Notes: generated from the sequence alone by a model not told the origin. Counted from the first letter of the stretch, positions 44,731-55,397 are shown. The stretch: 64,000 nt of DNA from Clostridiales bacterium (GCA_017617995.1 JAFZVE010000028.1:62001-126000), one strand, 5' to 3'. Made by a program: numbers and translations.

Positions 44731-47700
44731 ATGATGATGCAAAAGCAAGGACTTTATTCTCCGGAATTTGAGCACGACGCGTGCGGTATCGGATTTGTGG
44801 TGAATATTCACGGCAAGCGATCCCACCAGACGGTGAAAAACGGCCTTCGTATTCTTGCGAATCTCGCCCATCGTGGTGGTGAGGGAAGCGATGAGAACAC
44901 CGGCGACGGTGCGGGTATGCTTCTTCAGATCCCGGATGCATTTTTCAGAAAGGTTTGTCCCGAAGAGAGTATCACACTTCCGCAGGCAGGCGATTACGGT
45001 GTAGGCATGGTGTTCCTGCCGCGCCAGAGCGATGCCCGTGAAAAGTGCATGCGCGTGATCGACAAGGCCGTCGAAGAAGAGGGCCAGGTCGTTCTCGGCT
45101 GGCGTGATACACCGGTCAATGAAAGCACGATCGGACAGACAGCCAAGGAGAACCGCCCGTATATCGCGCAGATCTTTATCGGCAGAGGCGATAAGACCAA
45201 GGCCGGTATCGCCTTCGACCGAGCACTTTATGTTATTAGAAAGAAATTGGAGAAGCGCACGATCGAGCTCACCGAGACCGATCCGCGTTATTTCTATTTC
45301 GCAAGCCTTTCCACAAGAACGATCGTCTATAAGGGTATGCTCACTCCGGAACAGATGGATGCTTTTTATCTCGACCTGAAGGATCTGTCCTTTGATTCTG
45401 CGCTCGCACTCGTTCACTCCCGTTACAGCACGAACACCTTCCCGAGCTGGGAGCGCGCGCATCCATACCGCTACCTGATCCACAACGGTGAGATCAATAC
45501 CTTAAGAGGTAACATCAACGCGATGTATGCCAGATCCGCTTCGATCAGCAATAAAGCATTCGGCGATGATATGGAGAAGGTCCTTCCGATCATCAACCCG
45601 AACGGCTCTGACTCGGCGATGTTCGATAACACTCTTGAGTTCCTGACGCTGTCCGGAAGATCTCTGGCCGAGACCGCCATGATGATGGTTCCGGAGCCGT
45701 GGATCAAGCACGAGCAGATGGATGAGGATGTAAAGGCGTTCTACGAGTACAACAGCATGCTCATGGAGCCGTGGGACGGTCCTGCTGCACTGGCATTTAC
45801 CGATGGCAGAAGCATCGTGGCGACCCTCGACCGTAACGGACTTCGTCCGGCAAGATATGTCGTGACCGACGACGGATATGTAGTTCTTTCTTCCGAGGCC
45901 GGTGTTCTGCCGGTGCCGGAAGACCGTATCATCAGCAAGAACCGTCTGCGTCCGGGCCGTATGCTCCTGATCGATACCGAGGAAGGACGCATTATCACGA
46001 ACGAAGAGATCAAGAAGACCGTCGCAACTGCACATCCTTATAAGCAGTGGGTCGACGAGAACATGGTCAAGCTTTCCGATCTTGTTGAGGATTATAAGGC
46101 CTCTTCCAAAGCACCGTCTAAGGCAGGAAAGACAACAAAGGCCGAGGCGGATATCGAAGTAAAGCAGAAGATGTTCGGTTATACCTATGAGGATATCCGT
46201 AAGATGGTTATCCCGATGGCGAAGGATGGAAACGAAGCTATCGGTGCGATGGGTAACGACAGTCCGATCGCGGTTCTGTCGGATAAGCCCCAGCTCCTTT
46301 ATAACTATTTCAAGCAGCTGTTCGCACAGGTCACGAACCCGCCGATCGACTGCATCCGTGAAGATATCGTCATCATGGAGAGGATGTACCTCGGAAACGA
46401 AGGTAACATCATCGAGCCGAAAGCGACCGACGCACGTCATATCGCACTTCCTTGCCCGATCCTGAAGGACGAAGAACTGGCAGCCGTGAAGAACATCAAG
46501 AGAAAGGGCTTTAAGTCCGTCGTTCTCCCGATCCTCTACGAAGCAAACGGTGACGGCCATACTCTCGAAAAGGCGATGGATACGCTCTGCAAGGCCGCTT
46601 CGGATGCGGTAGAAAAAGGCACGAACATCTTAGTCCTTTCCGATCGCGAAGCTGATGCGGATAAGAGCCCGATCCCGGCGCTGCTGGCTGTTTCGGGTTT
46701 GCATCAGCACCTCGTAAGAAAGGGACAGCGTCACATGACCTCGATCGTACTGGAGTCCGGTGAACCGAGAGAAGTTCATCACTTCGCACTGCTCGTCGGT
46801 TACGGTGCTTCCGCGATCAACCCATATATGGCGTACGCGACGATCGCCGATGAGATCGCTCACCAGCGTCTCGATAAAGAAGTCGATGTCGCGATCGATA
46901 ATTACATCAACGCGGCCCGCCATGGCATCGTCAAGATCCTGTCGAAGATGGGTATCTCGGCCGTAAAGAGCTATCAGGGTGCGCAGATCTTCGAGGCACT
47001 CGGTATCGGTGAAGAAGTCATCGAGAAGTACTTCACTTCGACCGCTTCCCGTATCGGCGGTATCGGCCTCGACGAGATCGCGAAGGAAGTTGGAAGCCGT
47101 ATGGAAGCCGCGTATAAGACTGCGGATACGCAGCCGGGTCTGGCAACCGGTGGTGTGTACCAGTGGCGTAAAGACGGCGAATACCATATGTTTAACCCGA
47201 AGTCCATTTATCAGCTTCAGAATGCAGTCAGAAAGGGCGATTACAACCTCTTTAAGGAATATAGTAAGGGCCTGAACGAAGAGAATACCAGACTCTGCAC
47301 GATCAGAGGTCTTCTGGAGTTCGTTCCGTCTAAGCAGCCGATCTCTATCTATGAAGTCGAGCCTGTAGAGAGCATCGTCAAGAGATTTAAGACCGGAGCG
47401 ATGTCCTACGGTTCCATCAGTAAGGAAGCTCACGAGACTCTGGCGATCGCCATGAACCGTCTTGGCGGTAAGTCTAACACCGGTGAAGGTGGTGAGGATC
47501 CGGAAAGATACGAGAGAATGGCGAACGGCGATTCGAAGATGAGTGCGATCAAGCAGGTCGCTTCCGGACGTTTCGGTGTAACCTCCGATTATCTCGTACA
47601 TGCAAAAGAGATCCAGATCAAGATGGCACAGGGCGCAAAGCCAGGTGAAGGCGGTCAGCTCCCGGCAGGTAAGGTTTATCCTTGGATCGCAAAGACACGT

Positions 47701-49500
47701 CACTCCACTCCGGGTGTCGGTCTGATCTCTCCGCCGCCGCATCACGATATCTACTCGATCGAGGACCTCGCGGAACTGATCCATGACTTAAAGAATGCGA
47801 ACCGCTTCGCAAGAATCAACGTTAAGCTCGTTTCCGAAGTCGGTGTCGGTACGATTGCCGCAGGTGTGGCTAAGGCTCGAGCAGACGTCGTCCTGATCTC
47901 CGGTTATGACGGAGGTACAGGTGCCGCACCGAGAACATCGATCCGCCATGCGGGTCTTCCGTGGGAGCTCGGTGTTGCCGAAGCACACCAGACTCTGCTT
48001 CTGAACGACCTTCGTTCCCGTATCACGGTCGAAGCAGACGGTAAGCTCCTGACCGGTCGTGACGTCGCGATCGCATGTCTCTTGGGTGCTGAAGAATTCG
48101 GATTTGCGACCGGACCGCTGGTCGCGCTCGGATGCGCCATGATGCGTGTATGTAACCTCGATACCTGTCCGTTCGGTGTCGCGACACAGAACCCGAAGCT
48201 TCGTGCCAAGTTCGAAGGTAAGCCGGAATATGTGGTAAACTTCATGCGCTTCATCGCTGAGGAACTTCGTGAGATCATGGCACAGCTCGGCTTTAGAACC
48301 ATCGATGAGATGGTCGGAAGATCCGATATGCTCCGTGTCAATAAGGCCATCAAGTTCTGGAAGGCAACCGGCATCGATCTGTCTGCGATCCTGTATCGTC
48401 CGCAGCTCGACTCGACCGTCATCACACATCACACGGTCGCGCAGGATCACAAGCTCGAGAATACTCTCGACTATAAAGTTCTGATCCCACTTTCCGAACC
48501 GGCGATCCACGACGGCAGAAAAGTCAGCCTGTCTCTCGAGATTCATAATACCGACCGTGCAGCCGGTACCCAGCTGGGCTCCGCGATTACTCGTGTTCAC
48601 GGTGAGCAGGGACTTCCGGAAGATTCCATCGATGTTCACTTCAGAGGATCGGCCGGACAGAGCTTCGGTGCATTTATCCCGCATGGCCTGACACTCCGTC
48701 TTGAAGGTGACGCGAACGACTATCTCGGAAAAGGACTTTCCGGTGGTAAGATCGTCGTCAGAAAGGACAGAGACGCGAGCTTCAGATCGGAAGAGAATAC
48801 GATCATCGGTAACGTGGCGCTCTATGGAGCGACATCCGGTACAGCTTACATCAGCGGTATCGCAGGTGAACGTTTCTGCGTAAGAAACAGTGGTGCGATC
48901 GCTGTCGTAGAAGGTGTGGGTGACCACGGCTGTGAATATATGACAGGCGGACGTGCGATCGTTCTCGGTCCTACGGGCAGAAACTTCGCAGCCGGTATGT
49001 CCGGTGGTATCGCTTATGTCTACGACGCAAACGGTGATTTCGCCGCAAGATGCAATAAGGAAATGGTCGAGCTTCTGCCGCTTTCCGATTCGGAAGAAAT
49101 CGAATTCGTAAGATCCCAGATCAGTGAGCATGTGAAGAACACGCAGAGCACCTATGCCGAGCATATCCTCACGAACTTCGACGATCTGATCGGCCGTTTC
49201 GTAAAGGTACTGCCTCATGATTACGCGAAGTTTAATGAGAAACTCGCTGAGGTGAAGGCTGACGGTTACGAAGGAGATGAAGCCGTCCTGATGGCTTTCG
49301 AACTGGCAACAGGAAAGAGCGAAGCGCCAATCAAAGTTGTAGAAGAAAAGCCTGGCGAGAAGAAGCCGGTCAAGAAGGCTCCTGCTAAGAAGACCACATC
49401 TTCCGCAAAAACAACGAAGAAAACAGTAAGTACGAAGAAGGCACCTGCGAAGAAGCCTGCTTCCTCAACAACGAGAAAGGGAGGGAAGAGCAATGGGTAA
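44731..49500 (+). CDS. gltB: Glutamate synthase large subunit with Lys/Ala-rich tail
   Basis: 1589 residues. GltB converts 2-oxoglutarate and glutamine to two glutamates. A short propeptide precedes Cys18 (EHDACGIGF), the class II amidotransferase nucleophile. The FMN domain carries the 3Fe-4S cysteines Cys1135, Cys1141 and Cys1146, and the C-terminal GXGXG helix domain starts near residue 1260. Two additions are unusual: a Lys/Ala/Ser insertion at about 456-476 ([16 protein letters not shown]), and a C-terminal extension of about 50 residues (from about 1536) with KKAPAKK repeats, resembling histone H1 tails and the protein at 62384-62851. TTAGGAGGAAG precedes the start. The gltD start overlaps its stop by 8 bases. 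Confidence 0.95.
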   Translation: MMMQKQGLYSPEFEHDACGIGFVVNIHGKRSHQTVKNGLRILANLAHRGGEGSDENTGDGAGMLLQIPDAFFRKVCPEESITLPQAGDYGVGMVFLPRQSDAREKCMRVIDKAVEEEGQVVLGWRDTPVNESTIGQTAKENRPYIAQIFIGRGDKTKAGIAFDRALYVIRKKLEKRTIELTETDPRYFYFASLSTRTIVYKGMLTPEQMDAFYLDLKDLSFDSALALVHSRYSTNTFPSWERAHPYRYLIHNGEINTLRGNINAMYARSASISNKAFGDDMEKVLPIINPNGSDSAMFDNTLEFLTLSGRSLAETAMMMVPEPWIKHEQMDEDVKAFYEYNSMLMEPWDGPAALAFTDGRSIVATLDRNGLRPARYVVTDDGYVVLSSEAGVLPVPEDRIISKNRLRPGRMLLIDTEEGRIITNEEIKKTVATAHPYKQWVDENMVKLSDLVEDYKASSKAPSKAGKTTKAEADIEVKQKMFGYTYEDIRKMVIPMAKDGNEAIGAMGNDSPIAVLSDKPQLLYNYFKQLFAQVTNPPIDCIREDIVIMERMYLGNEGNIIEPKATDARHIALPCPILKDEELAAVKNIKRKGFKSVVLPILYEANGDGHTLEKAMDTLCKAASDAVEKGTNILVLSDREADADKSPIPALLAVSGLHQHLVRKGQRHMTSIVLESGEPREVHHFALLVGYGASAINPYMAYATIADEIAHQRLDKEVDVAIDNYINAARHGIVKILSKMGISAVKSYQGAQIFEALGIGEEVIEKYFTSTASRIGGIGLDEIAKEVGSRMEAAYKTADTQPGLATGGVYQWRKDGEYHMFNPKSIYQLQNAVRKGDYNLFKEYSKGLNEENTRLCTIRGLLEFVPSKQPISIYEVEPVESIVKRFKTGAMSYGSISKEAHETLAIAMNRLGGKSNTGEGGEDPERYERMANGDSKMSAIKQVASGRFGVTSDYLVHAKEIQIKMAQGAKPGEGGQLPAGKVYPWIAKTRHSTPGVGLISPPPHHDIYSIEDLAELIHDLKNANRFARINVKLVSEVGVGTIAAGVAKARADVVLISGYDGGTGAAPRTSIRHAGLPWELGVAEAHQTLLLNDLRSRITVEADGKLLTGRDVAIACLLGAEEFGFATGPLVALGCAMMRVCNLDTCPFGVATQNPKLRAKFEGKPEYVVNFMRFIAEELREIMAQLGFRTIDEMVGRSDMLRVNKAIKFWKATGIDLSAILYRPQLDSTVITHHTVAQDHKLENTLDYKVLIPLSEPAIHDGRKVSLSLEIHNTDRAAGTQLGSAITRVHGEQGLPEDSIDVHFRGSAGQSFGAFIPHGLTLRLEGDANDYLGKGLSGGKIVVRKDRDASFRSEENTIIGNVALYGATSGTAYISGIAGERFCVRNSGAIAVVEGVGDHGCEYMTGGRAIVLGPTGRNFAAGMSGGIAYVYDANGDFAARCNKEMVELLPLSDSEEIEFVRSQISEHVKNTQSTYAEHILTNFDDLIGRFVKVLPHDYAKFNEKLAEVKADGYEGDEAVLMAFELATGKSEAPIKVVEEKPGEKKPVKKAPAKKTTSSAKTTKKTVSTKKAPAKKPASSTTRKGGKSNG

Positions 49501-51004
49501 GAATACCGGATTCCTGGAGTACGAAAGAGCCATCGGCCCGGATCGGGATATAGAAGAACGTATCCACGATTACCGCGAAGTACATCAGATGTATCAGAGT
49601 GAAGATCAGGCCAGGACTCAGGGCGCGCGCTGCATGGACTGCGGTGTTCCGTTCTGCCAGACCGGTATGTTCCTCGGACGAGGGGCCACAGGCTGCCCGC
49701 TGTCGAATCTCATCCCGGAGTTTAACGATCTTCTGTATCAAGGTCATTTCGAAGATGCCTACAGAAGACTTCGTAAGACAAATGGGTTCCCGGAGTTTAC
49801 CGGACGTGTCTGTCCGGCACTCTGCGAAGGTGCCTGCACGTGCGGTCACAACTTTGCTTCCACTTCAGTAAGAAATAACGAGTGGTTCCTTTCGGAGACG
49901 GCGTGGAAGAACGGCACCATGAAGCCGAATCCGCCGAAGAACCGTACCGGTAAAAAAGTCGCGGTCGTCGGTTCCGGCCCGTCAGGTCTTTCCTGTGCCG
50001 ATCAGCTGAATCACGCTGGTCATAGTGTTACCGTGTTTGAGAGAGCGGACCGTCCGGGTGGACTTCTGATGTACGGTATCCCGAACATGAAACTCGATAA
50101 GCAGGTCATCCTCCGTCGTATCAAACTGATGGAAGAAGAGGGCGTTAGGTTCCGCTGCGGCGTGGAAGTCGGACACGATATCACCGTCGAAGAGATCCGA
50201 AGTTCCTTTGATGCTGTTGTTCTCTGCTGCGGTGCGACCAAGCCGAGAAATCTTGTCGTCGAAGGAAGAGAACTGAAGGGGATCTACTTTGCCGTAGATT
50301 ATTTAAGAAAGAACACTCAGGCGCTCTTTGCGAAGAATCACTTTGATAAAGAAGGTCCGGCTCCGGATGTCGCCATTTCTGCGAAGGGCAAGCATGTCGT
50401 CATTATCGGCGGTGGTGATACCGGTACAGACTGTTCCGCGACAGCTGTACGTCAGGGCGCGAAGAGCGTGACCCAGCTTGAGATCATGGGGCCGCTTCCG
50501 GAGACCCGCGCGGCCAATAACCCGTGGCCGGAGTATCCCTTCGTGAAGAAAGTTGACTACGGCCAGGAAGAAGTCGCATATGTATATGGTGATGATCCGA
50601 GACAGTACTTCATGTCTACCGAGAAGTTTATCGGCGACTCGAAAGGAAACGTCAAGAAACTCCAGGTAGTAAAAGTATCCTGGGAGAAAGACGAGAAGAG
50701 CGGAAGAATGATTCCGGTTCCGGTCGACTCGACAAGAAAGACTATCGACGCAGATCTCGTCATTCTCGCGATGGGATTCCTCGGACCGGAAGACACAGTT
50801 CCGACCGCACTGGGACTTCAGCGTGACGGCCGTTCTAATGTCGCTGCCGAATTCGGTAAGTTCCAGACCTCAGTCGAGGGTGTATTTGCCGCAGGTGATA
50901 TGAGAAGAGGACAGTCACTCGTTGTATGGGCCCTGACCGAAGGCCGAGGTGCCGCAAGAGAATGCGACAAGTATCTCATGAATGGTCACGGCGTACTCTC
51001 TTAA
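49493..51004 (+). CDS. gltD: Glutamate synthase small subunit
   Basis: 503 residues. It supplies electrons from NAD(P)H to GltB through FAD and 4Fe-4S clusters. N-terminal cysteines in [14 protein letters not shown] and [15 protein letters not shown] bind the clusters; [17 protein letters not shown] is the FAD Rossmann loop and [12 protein letters not shown] the NAD(P)H loop. [16 protein letters not shown] is the conserved FAD C-terminal motif. It overlaps the end of gltB, consistent with a stoichiometric complex, and is followed by a strong terminator. Confidence 0.97.
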   Translation: MGKNTGFLEYERAIGPDRDIEERIHDYREVHQMYQSEDQARTQGARCMDCGVPFCQTGMFLGRGATGCPLSNLIPEFNDLLYQGHFEDAYRRLRKTNGFPEFTGRVCPALCEGACTCGHNFASTSVRNNEWFLSETAWKNGTMKPNPPKNRTGKKVAVVGSGPSGLSCADQLNHAGHSVTVFERADRPGGLLMYGIPNMKLDKQVILRRIKLMEEEGVRFRCGVEVGHDITVEEIRSSFDAVVLCCGATKPRNLVVEGRELKGIYFAVDYLRKNTQALFAKNHFDKEGPAPDVAISAKGKHVVIIGGGDTGTDCSATAVRQGAKSVTQLEIMGPLPETRAANNPWPEYPFVKKVDYGQEEVAYVYGDDPRQYFMSTEKFIGDSKGNVKKLQVVKVSWEKDEKSGRMIPVPVDSTRKTIDADLVILAMGFLGPEDTVPTALGLQRDGRSNVAAEFGKFQTSVEGVFAAGDMRRGQSLVVWALTEGRGAARECDKYLMNGHGVLS

Positions 51005-51045
51005 TTCAGACCACTATCGCTTAGTAGGATTTTATTGCGTAAAAT

Positions 51046-51086
51046 CAGGCACTTGATTTCTGAAGAAATCAAGTGTCTGGTTTTTG
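51046..51086 (+). terminator. Terminator of gltBD
   Basis: A 15-bp stem with G-U pairs (CAGGCACTTGATTTC against GAAATCAAGTGTCTG), a 4-base loop and TTTTTG. It lies about 40 bases past the gltD stop. Confidence 0.85.
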
Positions 51087-51092
51087 TTTGAC

Positions 51093-51127
51093 AACCTATT
51101 GACATAGTAGGCGAATATGTATATAAT
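51093..51127 (+). promoter_or_regulatory. Promoter and shared 19-bp element upstream of the mccBA-metNI leader
   Basis: TTGACA (51099-51104), 17 bases, TATAAT (51122-51127). The -35 is embedded in AACCTATTGACATAGTAGG (51093-51111), identical over 19 bases to the element at 55201-55219. Its core CTAT-TGAC-ATAG is an inverted repeat, so it may be the operator of a sulfur-responsive repressor such as an Rrf2/CymR-type protein (inference). Confidence 0.75.
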
Positions 51128-51232
51128 CGCAACATATCAGAAGCGTCCGGGCGGTCCGCTCCCCCTTAATTCCACCATGTTGACGGACATTCTCGGACGA
51201 CTGTTATCAAATATATCGAGAGGAGTATGAAA

Positions 51233-51331
51233 ATGAGATTCATGTGTTGTCGAATGCTGAATAGTCGGGTTTTCACGGCTGAGGAGTGTCGATGTATGCG
51301 CATGCACCTCATAAGTATTCGATGTTGTTGA
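51233..51331 (+). CDS. Met/Cys-rich leader peptide 1
   Basis: A 32-codon ORF between the promoter and the attenuator. Six residues are Cys (5, 6, 19, 21, 31, 32) and five Met (1, 4, 8, 22, 24). The core MCCRMLNSR (residues 4-12) is identical to that of the second leader at 55269. GAGAGGAG lies 7 bases upstream. Bases 51265-51273, just after the core, are complementary to 51354-51362, the start of the terminator stem (9 pairs, two G-U). A ribosome stalled at the Cys-Cys codons (51245-51250) would leave that segment free to disrupt the terminator. This is the layout of ribosome-mediated attenuation. It controls the transsulfuration/methionine-uptake genes downstream. Confidence 0.8.
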   Translation: MRFMCCRMLNSRVFTAEECRCMRMHLISIRCC

Positions 51332-51353
51332 TAACAGAAATACATATGCCGAA

Positions 51354-51390
51354 AGAGCCCGAGCGAGAAGAAAACGCCCGGGCTTTTTTT
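51354..51390 (+). terminator. Attenuator terminator 1 (upstream of mccB)
   Basis: AGCCCGAGCG (51356-51365) pairs with CGCCCGGGCT (51375-51384) with one mismatch, followed by a T-run to 51390. It lies 24 bases after the leader stop and 64 bases before the mccB ATG. The competing pairing partner is 51265-51273 in the leader ORF. Confidence 0.88.
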
Positions 51391-51453
51391 CGGCCGGATA
51401 AAGAAATAAACAAAACAGATTTAACCAATACAAACGAAAGAAGGACAGAAAAA

Positions 51454-52608
51454 ATGAGCTATAAGATCGATTCACTTTTGATTCATGGAGGAATAGATGG
51501 AGATGAGGTAACAGGTGCGGTGAATGTGCCGATCTACCAGACCTCGACATATAAGCAGGATGGACTCGGCAAAAACCGCGGCTGGGAGTACTCGAGAACC
51601 GGAAACCCGACTCGTGCGGCGCTCGAGAAATTGATCGCGGATCTGGAAAACGGGGAGTATGGTCTCGCTTTTGCATCCGGGCTGGCTGCGATCCATACAG
51701 TCCTTTCACTCTTTAAAGGCGGGGACAAGCTGGTCGTATCGGATAACATCTATGGCGGTACGTTCCGTATCCTGGATAATGTTTTCAAGAATCTGGATAT
51801 TACCTATAAGATCGTGAACACTTCGGATCTTGCTTCTGTGGAAGCCGCGCTGGATCCGGATGTCAAAGCCATCTATGTCGAAAGTCCGGCCAATCCGCTT
51901 CTGACGATTACGGATATCGAGGCGGTTTCGAAGATCGCGAAGAAGCACGGTAAGCTTCTTATCGTGGACAATACATTCCTGACTCCGTACCTTCAGCGTC
52001 CGCTGGATCTCGGTGCGGATATCGTCATTCATAGTGGCACCAAGTATCTCGGCGGGCATAGCGATACGATCTCCGGTCTCGTAGCACTGAAAGATAAGGC
52101 TCTGGCCGACCGTCTCTACTATCTACAGAACGCGATCGGAGGTGTGCTGGCTCCGTGGGACAGTTTTCTCATGATCCGGGGTATCAAGACTCTCGGTGTA
52201 CGTATGGACAGACATGTAAGTAACGCCGGAAAGATCGCGAAGTGGCTCTCTGAGAGCGGATATGTCAGCAAGGTCTATTACCCGGGGCTTCCTTCCGATC
52301 CTGGATATGAGATCCAGAAGAAGCAGGCTTCCGGAGCAGGCGCTATGTTCTCCTTTGTTTTAGATGAGAAATACGATTACAAGGTATTCTTCGAATCATT
52401 AAAACTGATCTCGCTGGCCGAGAGCCTAGGTGGTGTGGAATCGCTTGTCTGCCATCCGGCCAGCATGACACATGCAGCCATTCCGGCCGAGATCCGTAAG
52501 AGTGTAGGTATCGTCGATGAACTGATCCGCTTTTCCGTCGGTATCGAAGATGTAGACGACCTGATCGAAGATCTTATTCAGGCCGTCGAAAAATCGAAGA
52601 AAGCATAA
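51454..52608 (+). CDS. mccB: Cystathionine gamma-lyase/synthase family enzyme
   Basis: 384 residues, a PLP-dependent Cys/Met metabolism enzyme. The PLP lysine is in HSGTKYLGGHSD; the N-terminal YSRTGNPTRAALE and VESPANPLL and the C-terminal SLGGVESLVCHPASMTH are family hallmarks. By sequence alone it could be MetB, MetC or cystathionine gamma-lyase; the adjacent OAS-dependent cystathionine beta-synthase-like gene favours gamma-lyase (MccB), which releases cysteine from cystathionine. The start at 51454 has AAGGA upstream. It is the first structural gene after leader 1. Confidence 0.88.
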   Translation: MSYKIDSLLIHGGIDGDEVTGAVNVPIYQTSTYKQDGLGKNRGWEYSRTGNPTRAALEKLIADLENGEYGLAFASGLAAIHTVLSLFKGGDKLVVSDNIYGGTFRILDNVFKNLDITYKIVNTSDLASVEAALDPDVKAIYVESPANPLLTITDIEAVSKIAKKHGKLLIVDNTFLTPYLQRPLDLGADIVIHSGTKYLGGHSDTISGLVALKDKALADRLYYLQNAIGGVLAPWDSFLMIRGIKTLGVRMDRHVSNAGKIAKWLSESGYVSKVYYPGLPSDPGYEIQKKQASGAGAMFSFVLDEKYDYKVFFESLKLISLAESLGGVESLVCHPASMTHAAIPAEIRKSVGIVDELIRFSVGIEDVDDLIEDLIQAVEKSKKA

Positions 52609-52622
52609 AGGGAGAAAAGAAT

Positions 52623-53537
52623 ATGAAACACGTATATTCGGATATTAGAGAGATGATCGGTAATACGCCGATCCTGAAGATCAGCCATATGGGCGTTAAG
52701 CCCGGAGTAAATATTTATGCCAAGTTAGAACTGATGAATCCGGCCGGAAGTGTTAAGGACCGTGTGGGTCTGTACATGATCCAGGATGCGAAAGAACGTG
52801 GGATCCTAAAAGAAGGCGGTACGATCGTTGATGCGACGGCAGGAAATACAGGGATCGGGATCGCCATCGCGGCACTGAATCAAGGATACAGAGTGATCTT
52901 TACCGTCCCGGAAAAGTTCTCCATCGAGAAACAGAAGGTCATGAAGGCACTGGGGGCGGTAATCGTACATACCTCGAGGGAAGAAGGCATGCTGGGTGCC
53001 GAGCGGGAGGCGGAAAGGATCTTAAGTCAGACCGAGGGAGCAGTTTCGCTTCGGCAGTTCCGGAACCCTTCGAATCCGAGAGCGCACTATGAGACGACAG
53101 GACCGGAGATCTATAGCCAGCTTCAAGGAAATGTCGATTACTTTGTGGCCGGTGCCGGTTCGGGCGGTACTTTCACGGGTGTCGTGAAATATCTGAAAGA
53201 AAAAGATCCGCAGATCCGAGGCATACTTGCAGATCCATATGGTTCCATTATCGGTGGAGGAGAGCATCACGACTACGATATCGAGGGGATCGGCAACGAT
53301 TTTATAGCAGATACGATGGATATCACCCTCGTAGACGATGTCATCAAGATCACGGATAGCGAAGCCTTTGAGGCATCGAGAGAACTGGCCAGAAAAGAAG
53401 GTGTACTTGCCGGATCTTCTTCGGGCGCTGCGCTTGCCGCGTCACTGAAACTGGCGGAAAAACTGGATCACGGAAACATCGTCACGATCTTCCCGGACCG
53501 TGGTGATAGGTACATAAGCAAGGGATTATTTGATTGA
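52623..53537 (+). CDS. mccA: O-acetylserine-dependent cystathionine beta-synthase-like enzyme
   Basis: 304 residues, CysK/CBS fold-type II PLP enzyme. The PLP lysine is in NPAGSVKDRVG, and the phosphate loop is GAGSGGTFTG. The substrate loop reads TAGNTGIG rather than CysK's TSGNTGI, and VPEKFSIEKQ, HTSREEGM and FRNPSNPRAHYETTGPE match the OAS-dependent CBS of lactobacilli better than classical CysK, as far as I recall those sequences. It would join homocysteine and O-acetylserine to cystathionine. With mccB this forms the reverse transsulfuration route from methionine to cysteine. A simple cysteine synthase cannot be excluded. Confidence 0.82.
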   Translation: MKHVYSDIREMIGNTPILKISHMGVKPGVNIYAKLELMNPAGSVKDRVGLYMIQDAKERGILKEGGTIVDATAGNTGIGIAIAALNQGYRVIFTVPEKFSIEKQKVMKALGAVIVHTSREEGMLGAEREAERILSQTEGAVSLRQFRNPSNPRAHYETTGPEIYSQLQGNVDYFVAGAGSGGTFTGVVKYLKEKDPQIRGILADPYGSIIGGGEHHDYDIEGIGNDFIADTMDITLVDDVIKITDSEAFEASRELARKEGVLAGSSSGAALAASLKLAEKLDHGNIVTIFPDRGDRYISKGLFD

Positions 53538-53553
53538 GAGCAGGAAAAATGCT

Positions 53554-54561
53554 ATGGGGAATATCTACGAACTGGAACATGTATATAAGACATACAGAAA
53601 TGACGGGAAAGAATTCACTGCGCTGAAAGATGTGAGTCTTTCCGTAGAAGAAGGGGAGATCTTTGGTATCATCGGCATGAGCGGCGCCGGAAAATCTACA
53701 CTGGTCAGAACGCTGAACCGACTCGAGGAAGTAAGTGATGGCAAAGTACTTTATTACGGAAAGGATCTTGCGGAACTGAAGGCCTCAGAACTTCGGAAAG
53801 TTCGGCATTCGATCTCCATGATCTTCCAGGGTTTTAATCTTCTTTTGCAGAGAACGGTCATCGAAAACGTCGAAGAGCCCTTACGGATCGCAGGTGTTCC
53901 GAGAAAAAAGAGAAAAGAAAAGGCACGGGAGATGTTAAAGATCGTCGGACTTGAAGAAAAGGAAACAGTCTATCCAGCGCGGCTTTCCGGCGGACAGAAA
54001 CAGCGTGTGGCGATCGCAAGAGCACTCGCGGCCGATCCGAAGGTGCTTCTCTGCGATGAGGCAACATCGGCACTTGATCCGAAGATCACAGGAGAGATCC
54101 TGGAGCTTCTTAAGAGGATCAATGAGGAAAGAAAGATCACGATCATCATCATTACGCATGAGATGTCCGTAGTAGAGAAGATATGCGATCGTGTGGCGAT
54201 TATCGAAAACGGAGTTCTGGCCGAGGTAGGAAATGTGCGAGAGGTCTTCAGTTCCCCTAAGTCCGACGCTGCGAAGAAACTGGTGTTTCCGAGTAATCCC
54301 TTTGAACCGACGAACACGGAAAGCAGACTGATACGCATCGTATTTGACGGAACCAGAGCCAGTGAACCTTTTATCGCGAATCTGGTGGAAAAGACAGGGA
54401 AGAAAGTCAGCATTATCAGCGCCAATACGAGAAGTGTCGGCGGGATCGGATACGGTCAGATGGTACTGGAACTTCCGGATAACGAAGGGGATCAGGAGAG
54501 CATAATAGAATTCTTCAGTAAAAGCGGACTTGTCGTGTCGGAGGTGACAAAGTATGAGTGA
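53554..54561 (+). CDS. metN: Methionine ABC transporter ATP-binding protein
   Basis: 335 residues. Walker A is GMSGAGKST, the signature is LSGGQKQRVAIARAL, Walker B is VLLCDEATSALD, followed by the switch His in ITHEMSV. A C-terminal NIL domain (from about residue 265) would bind methionine and inhibit transport when the cell is replete. The start at 53554 follows AGCAGGAAA; an upstream TTG in frame overlaps the mccA end but has no ribosome site. metI overlaps its stop by 8 bases. Confidence 0.95.
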   Translation: MGNIYELEHVYKTYRNDGKEFTALKDVSLSVEEGEIFGIIGMSGAGKSTLVRTLNRLEEVSDGKVLYYGKDLAELKASELRKVRHSISMIFQGFNLLLQRTVIENVEEPLRIAGVPRKKRKEKAREMLKIVGLEEKETVYPARLSGGQKQRVAIARALAADPKVLLCDEATSALDPKITGEILELLKRINEERKITIIIITHEMSVVEKICDRVAIIENGVLAEVGNVREVFSSPKSDAAKKLVFPSNPFEPTNTESRLIRIVFDGTRASEPFIANLVEKTGKKVSIISANTRSVGGIGYGQMVLELPDNEGDQESIIEFFSKSGLVVSEVTKYE

Positions 54562-55210
54562 ATATATTATTGAAACGATTAAAACGGGCGTATGGGAGAC
54601 GCTGCAGATGACATTCTTTGCGGCACTGTTTGCCTATCTGATCGGCTTACCACTGGGGGTTCTACTTTATACCACATCGAAAGGACATCTTCTCGAGAAT
54701 CATGGAGTTAATGTGGTCGTGGGAACAATCGTCAATGTCTTACGTTCGCTTCCGTTTCTGATCCTGTTGGTACTCCTGATCCCGTTTACGAGATTCGTGG
54801 TGGGGACTTCGATCGGAACGACTGCATCGATCGTACCGCTCACAGTGGGCGCGATCCCGATCGTAGCACGAATGGTCGAGTCTTCACTTAGTGAAGTGGA
54901 TCCCGGAATCATCGAGGCGGCCGTATCGATGGGCGCGTCTCCATTATATATCATCATTCACTTTATCCTTCCGGAAGCGACACCGTCACTACTTCTTGGT
55001 GGCGCCATCAATATCGCGACCGTACTCGGATACTCGGCGATGGCCGGTGTGATCGGTGGTGGCGGGCTTGGTGCGATTGCGCTTCAGTACGGCTACTATC
55101 GTTATCAGAAAGATGTACTTTGGGTGACAGTAGGCCTTCTGGTACTCATGGTCATGGTGATCCAGGAGATCGGAATATTACTTTCGAAAAAAATGCGAAA
55201 AACCTATTGA
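54554..55210 (+). CDS. metI: Methionine ABC transporter permease
   Basis: 218 residues, five membrane helices typical of MetI. The cytoplasmic EAA loop is EAAVSMGASPLYIIIHFILP, which docks on MetN; TLQMTFFAALFAYLIGLPLG opens the transmembrane domain. The last codons form the -35 of the next promoter: TTGACA begins at 55207 inside the metI stop region. metQ is therefore under both read-through from the mccB operon and its own promoter and attenuator. Confidence 0.95.
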   Translation: MSEYIIETIKTGVWETLQMTFFAALFAYLIGLPLGVLLYTTSKGHLLENHGVNVVVGTIVNVLRSLPFLILLVLLIPFTRFVVGTSIGTTASIVPLTVGAIPIVARMVESSLSEVDPGIIEAAVSMGASPLYIIIHFILPEATPSLLLGGAINIATVLGYSAMAGVIGGGGLGAIALQYGYYRYQKDVLWVTVGLLVLMVMVIQEIGILLSKKMRKTY

Positions 55211-55235
55211 CATAGTAGGTTGGTAGTGTTAAAGT
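55201..55235 (+). promoter_or_regulatory. Second copy of the 19-bp promoter element, upstream of metQ
   Basis: AACCTATTGACATAGTAGG (55201-55219) is identical to 51093-51111. It contains TTGACA (55207-55212), then 17 bases, then TAAAGT (55230-55235). It overlaps the metI stop codon. Confidence 0.75.
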
Positions 55236-55268
55236 ACATACATCGCTTGAGAAAAGGAGGCGTGAGAA

Positions 55269-55397
55269 ATGAAAACATTAGCAACAGAAAAACTCGCTAT
55301 GATGTACATGTGTTGTCGAATGCTGAACTCCCGGACATGTTATGTGGTCGGTTCGTCAGGGAATCATTCCTTGCGCCGTGAGACGGAGCGATGTTGA
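55269..55397 (+). CDS. Met/Cys-rich leader peptide 2
   Basis: A 42-codon ORF with AAAGGAGG 8 bases upstream. The N-terminus (MKTLATEKLAMMY) differs from leader 1, but residues 14-22 read MCCRMLNSR, identical to leader 1. Further Cys occur at 24 and 42, and Met at 1, 11 and 12. Bases 55328-55337 (CTCCCGGACA), directly after the core, are perfectly complementary over 10 bases to 55433-55442, the 5' arm of the terminator. With the ribosome paused on the Cys-Cys codons (55311-55316) its leading edge would stop about where this segment begins, freeing it as antiterminator. Cysteine is therefore the most likely sensed amino acid; Met or Arg limitation could add. Confidence 0.82.
   Translation: MKTLATEKLAMMYMCCRMLNSRTCYVVGSSGNHSLRRETERC

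Noticed and set aside
47788..49218. 476-codon antisense ORF across gltB
   Set aside because: Reverse-frame shadow of gltB; the plus strand encodes the 3Fe-4S and FMN domains there.
51127..51453. SAM riboswitch or T-box upstream of mccB
   Set aside because: No S-box core, no T-box sequence (TGGNACCGCG) and no long stem I; the region is explained by the leader ORF and attenuator.
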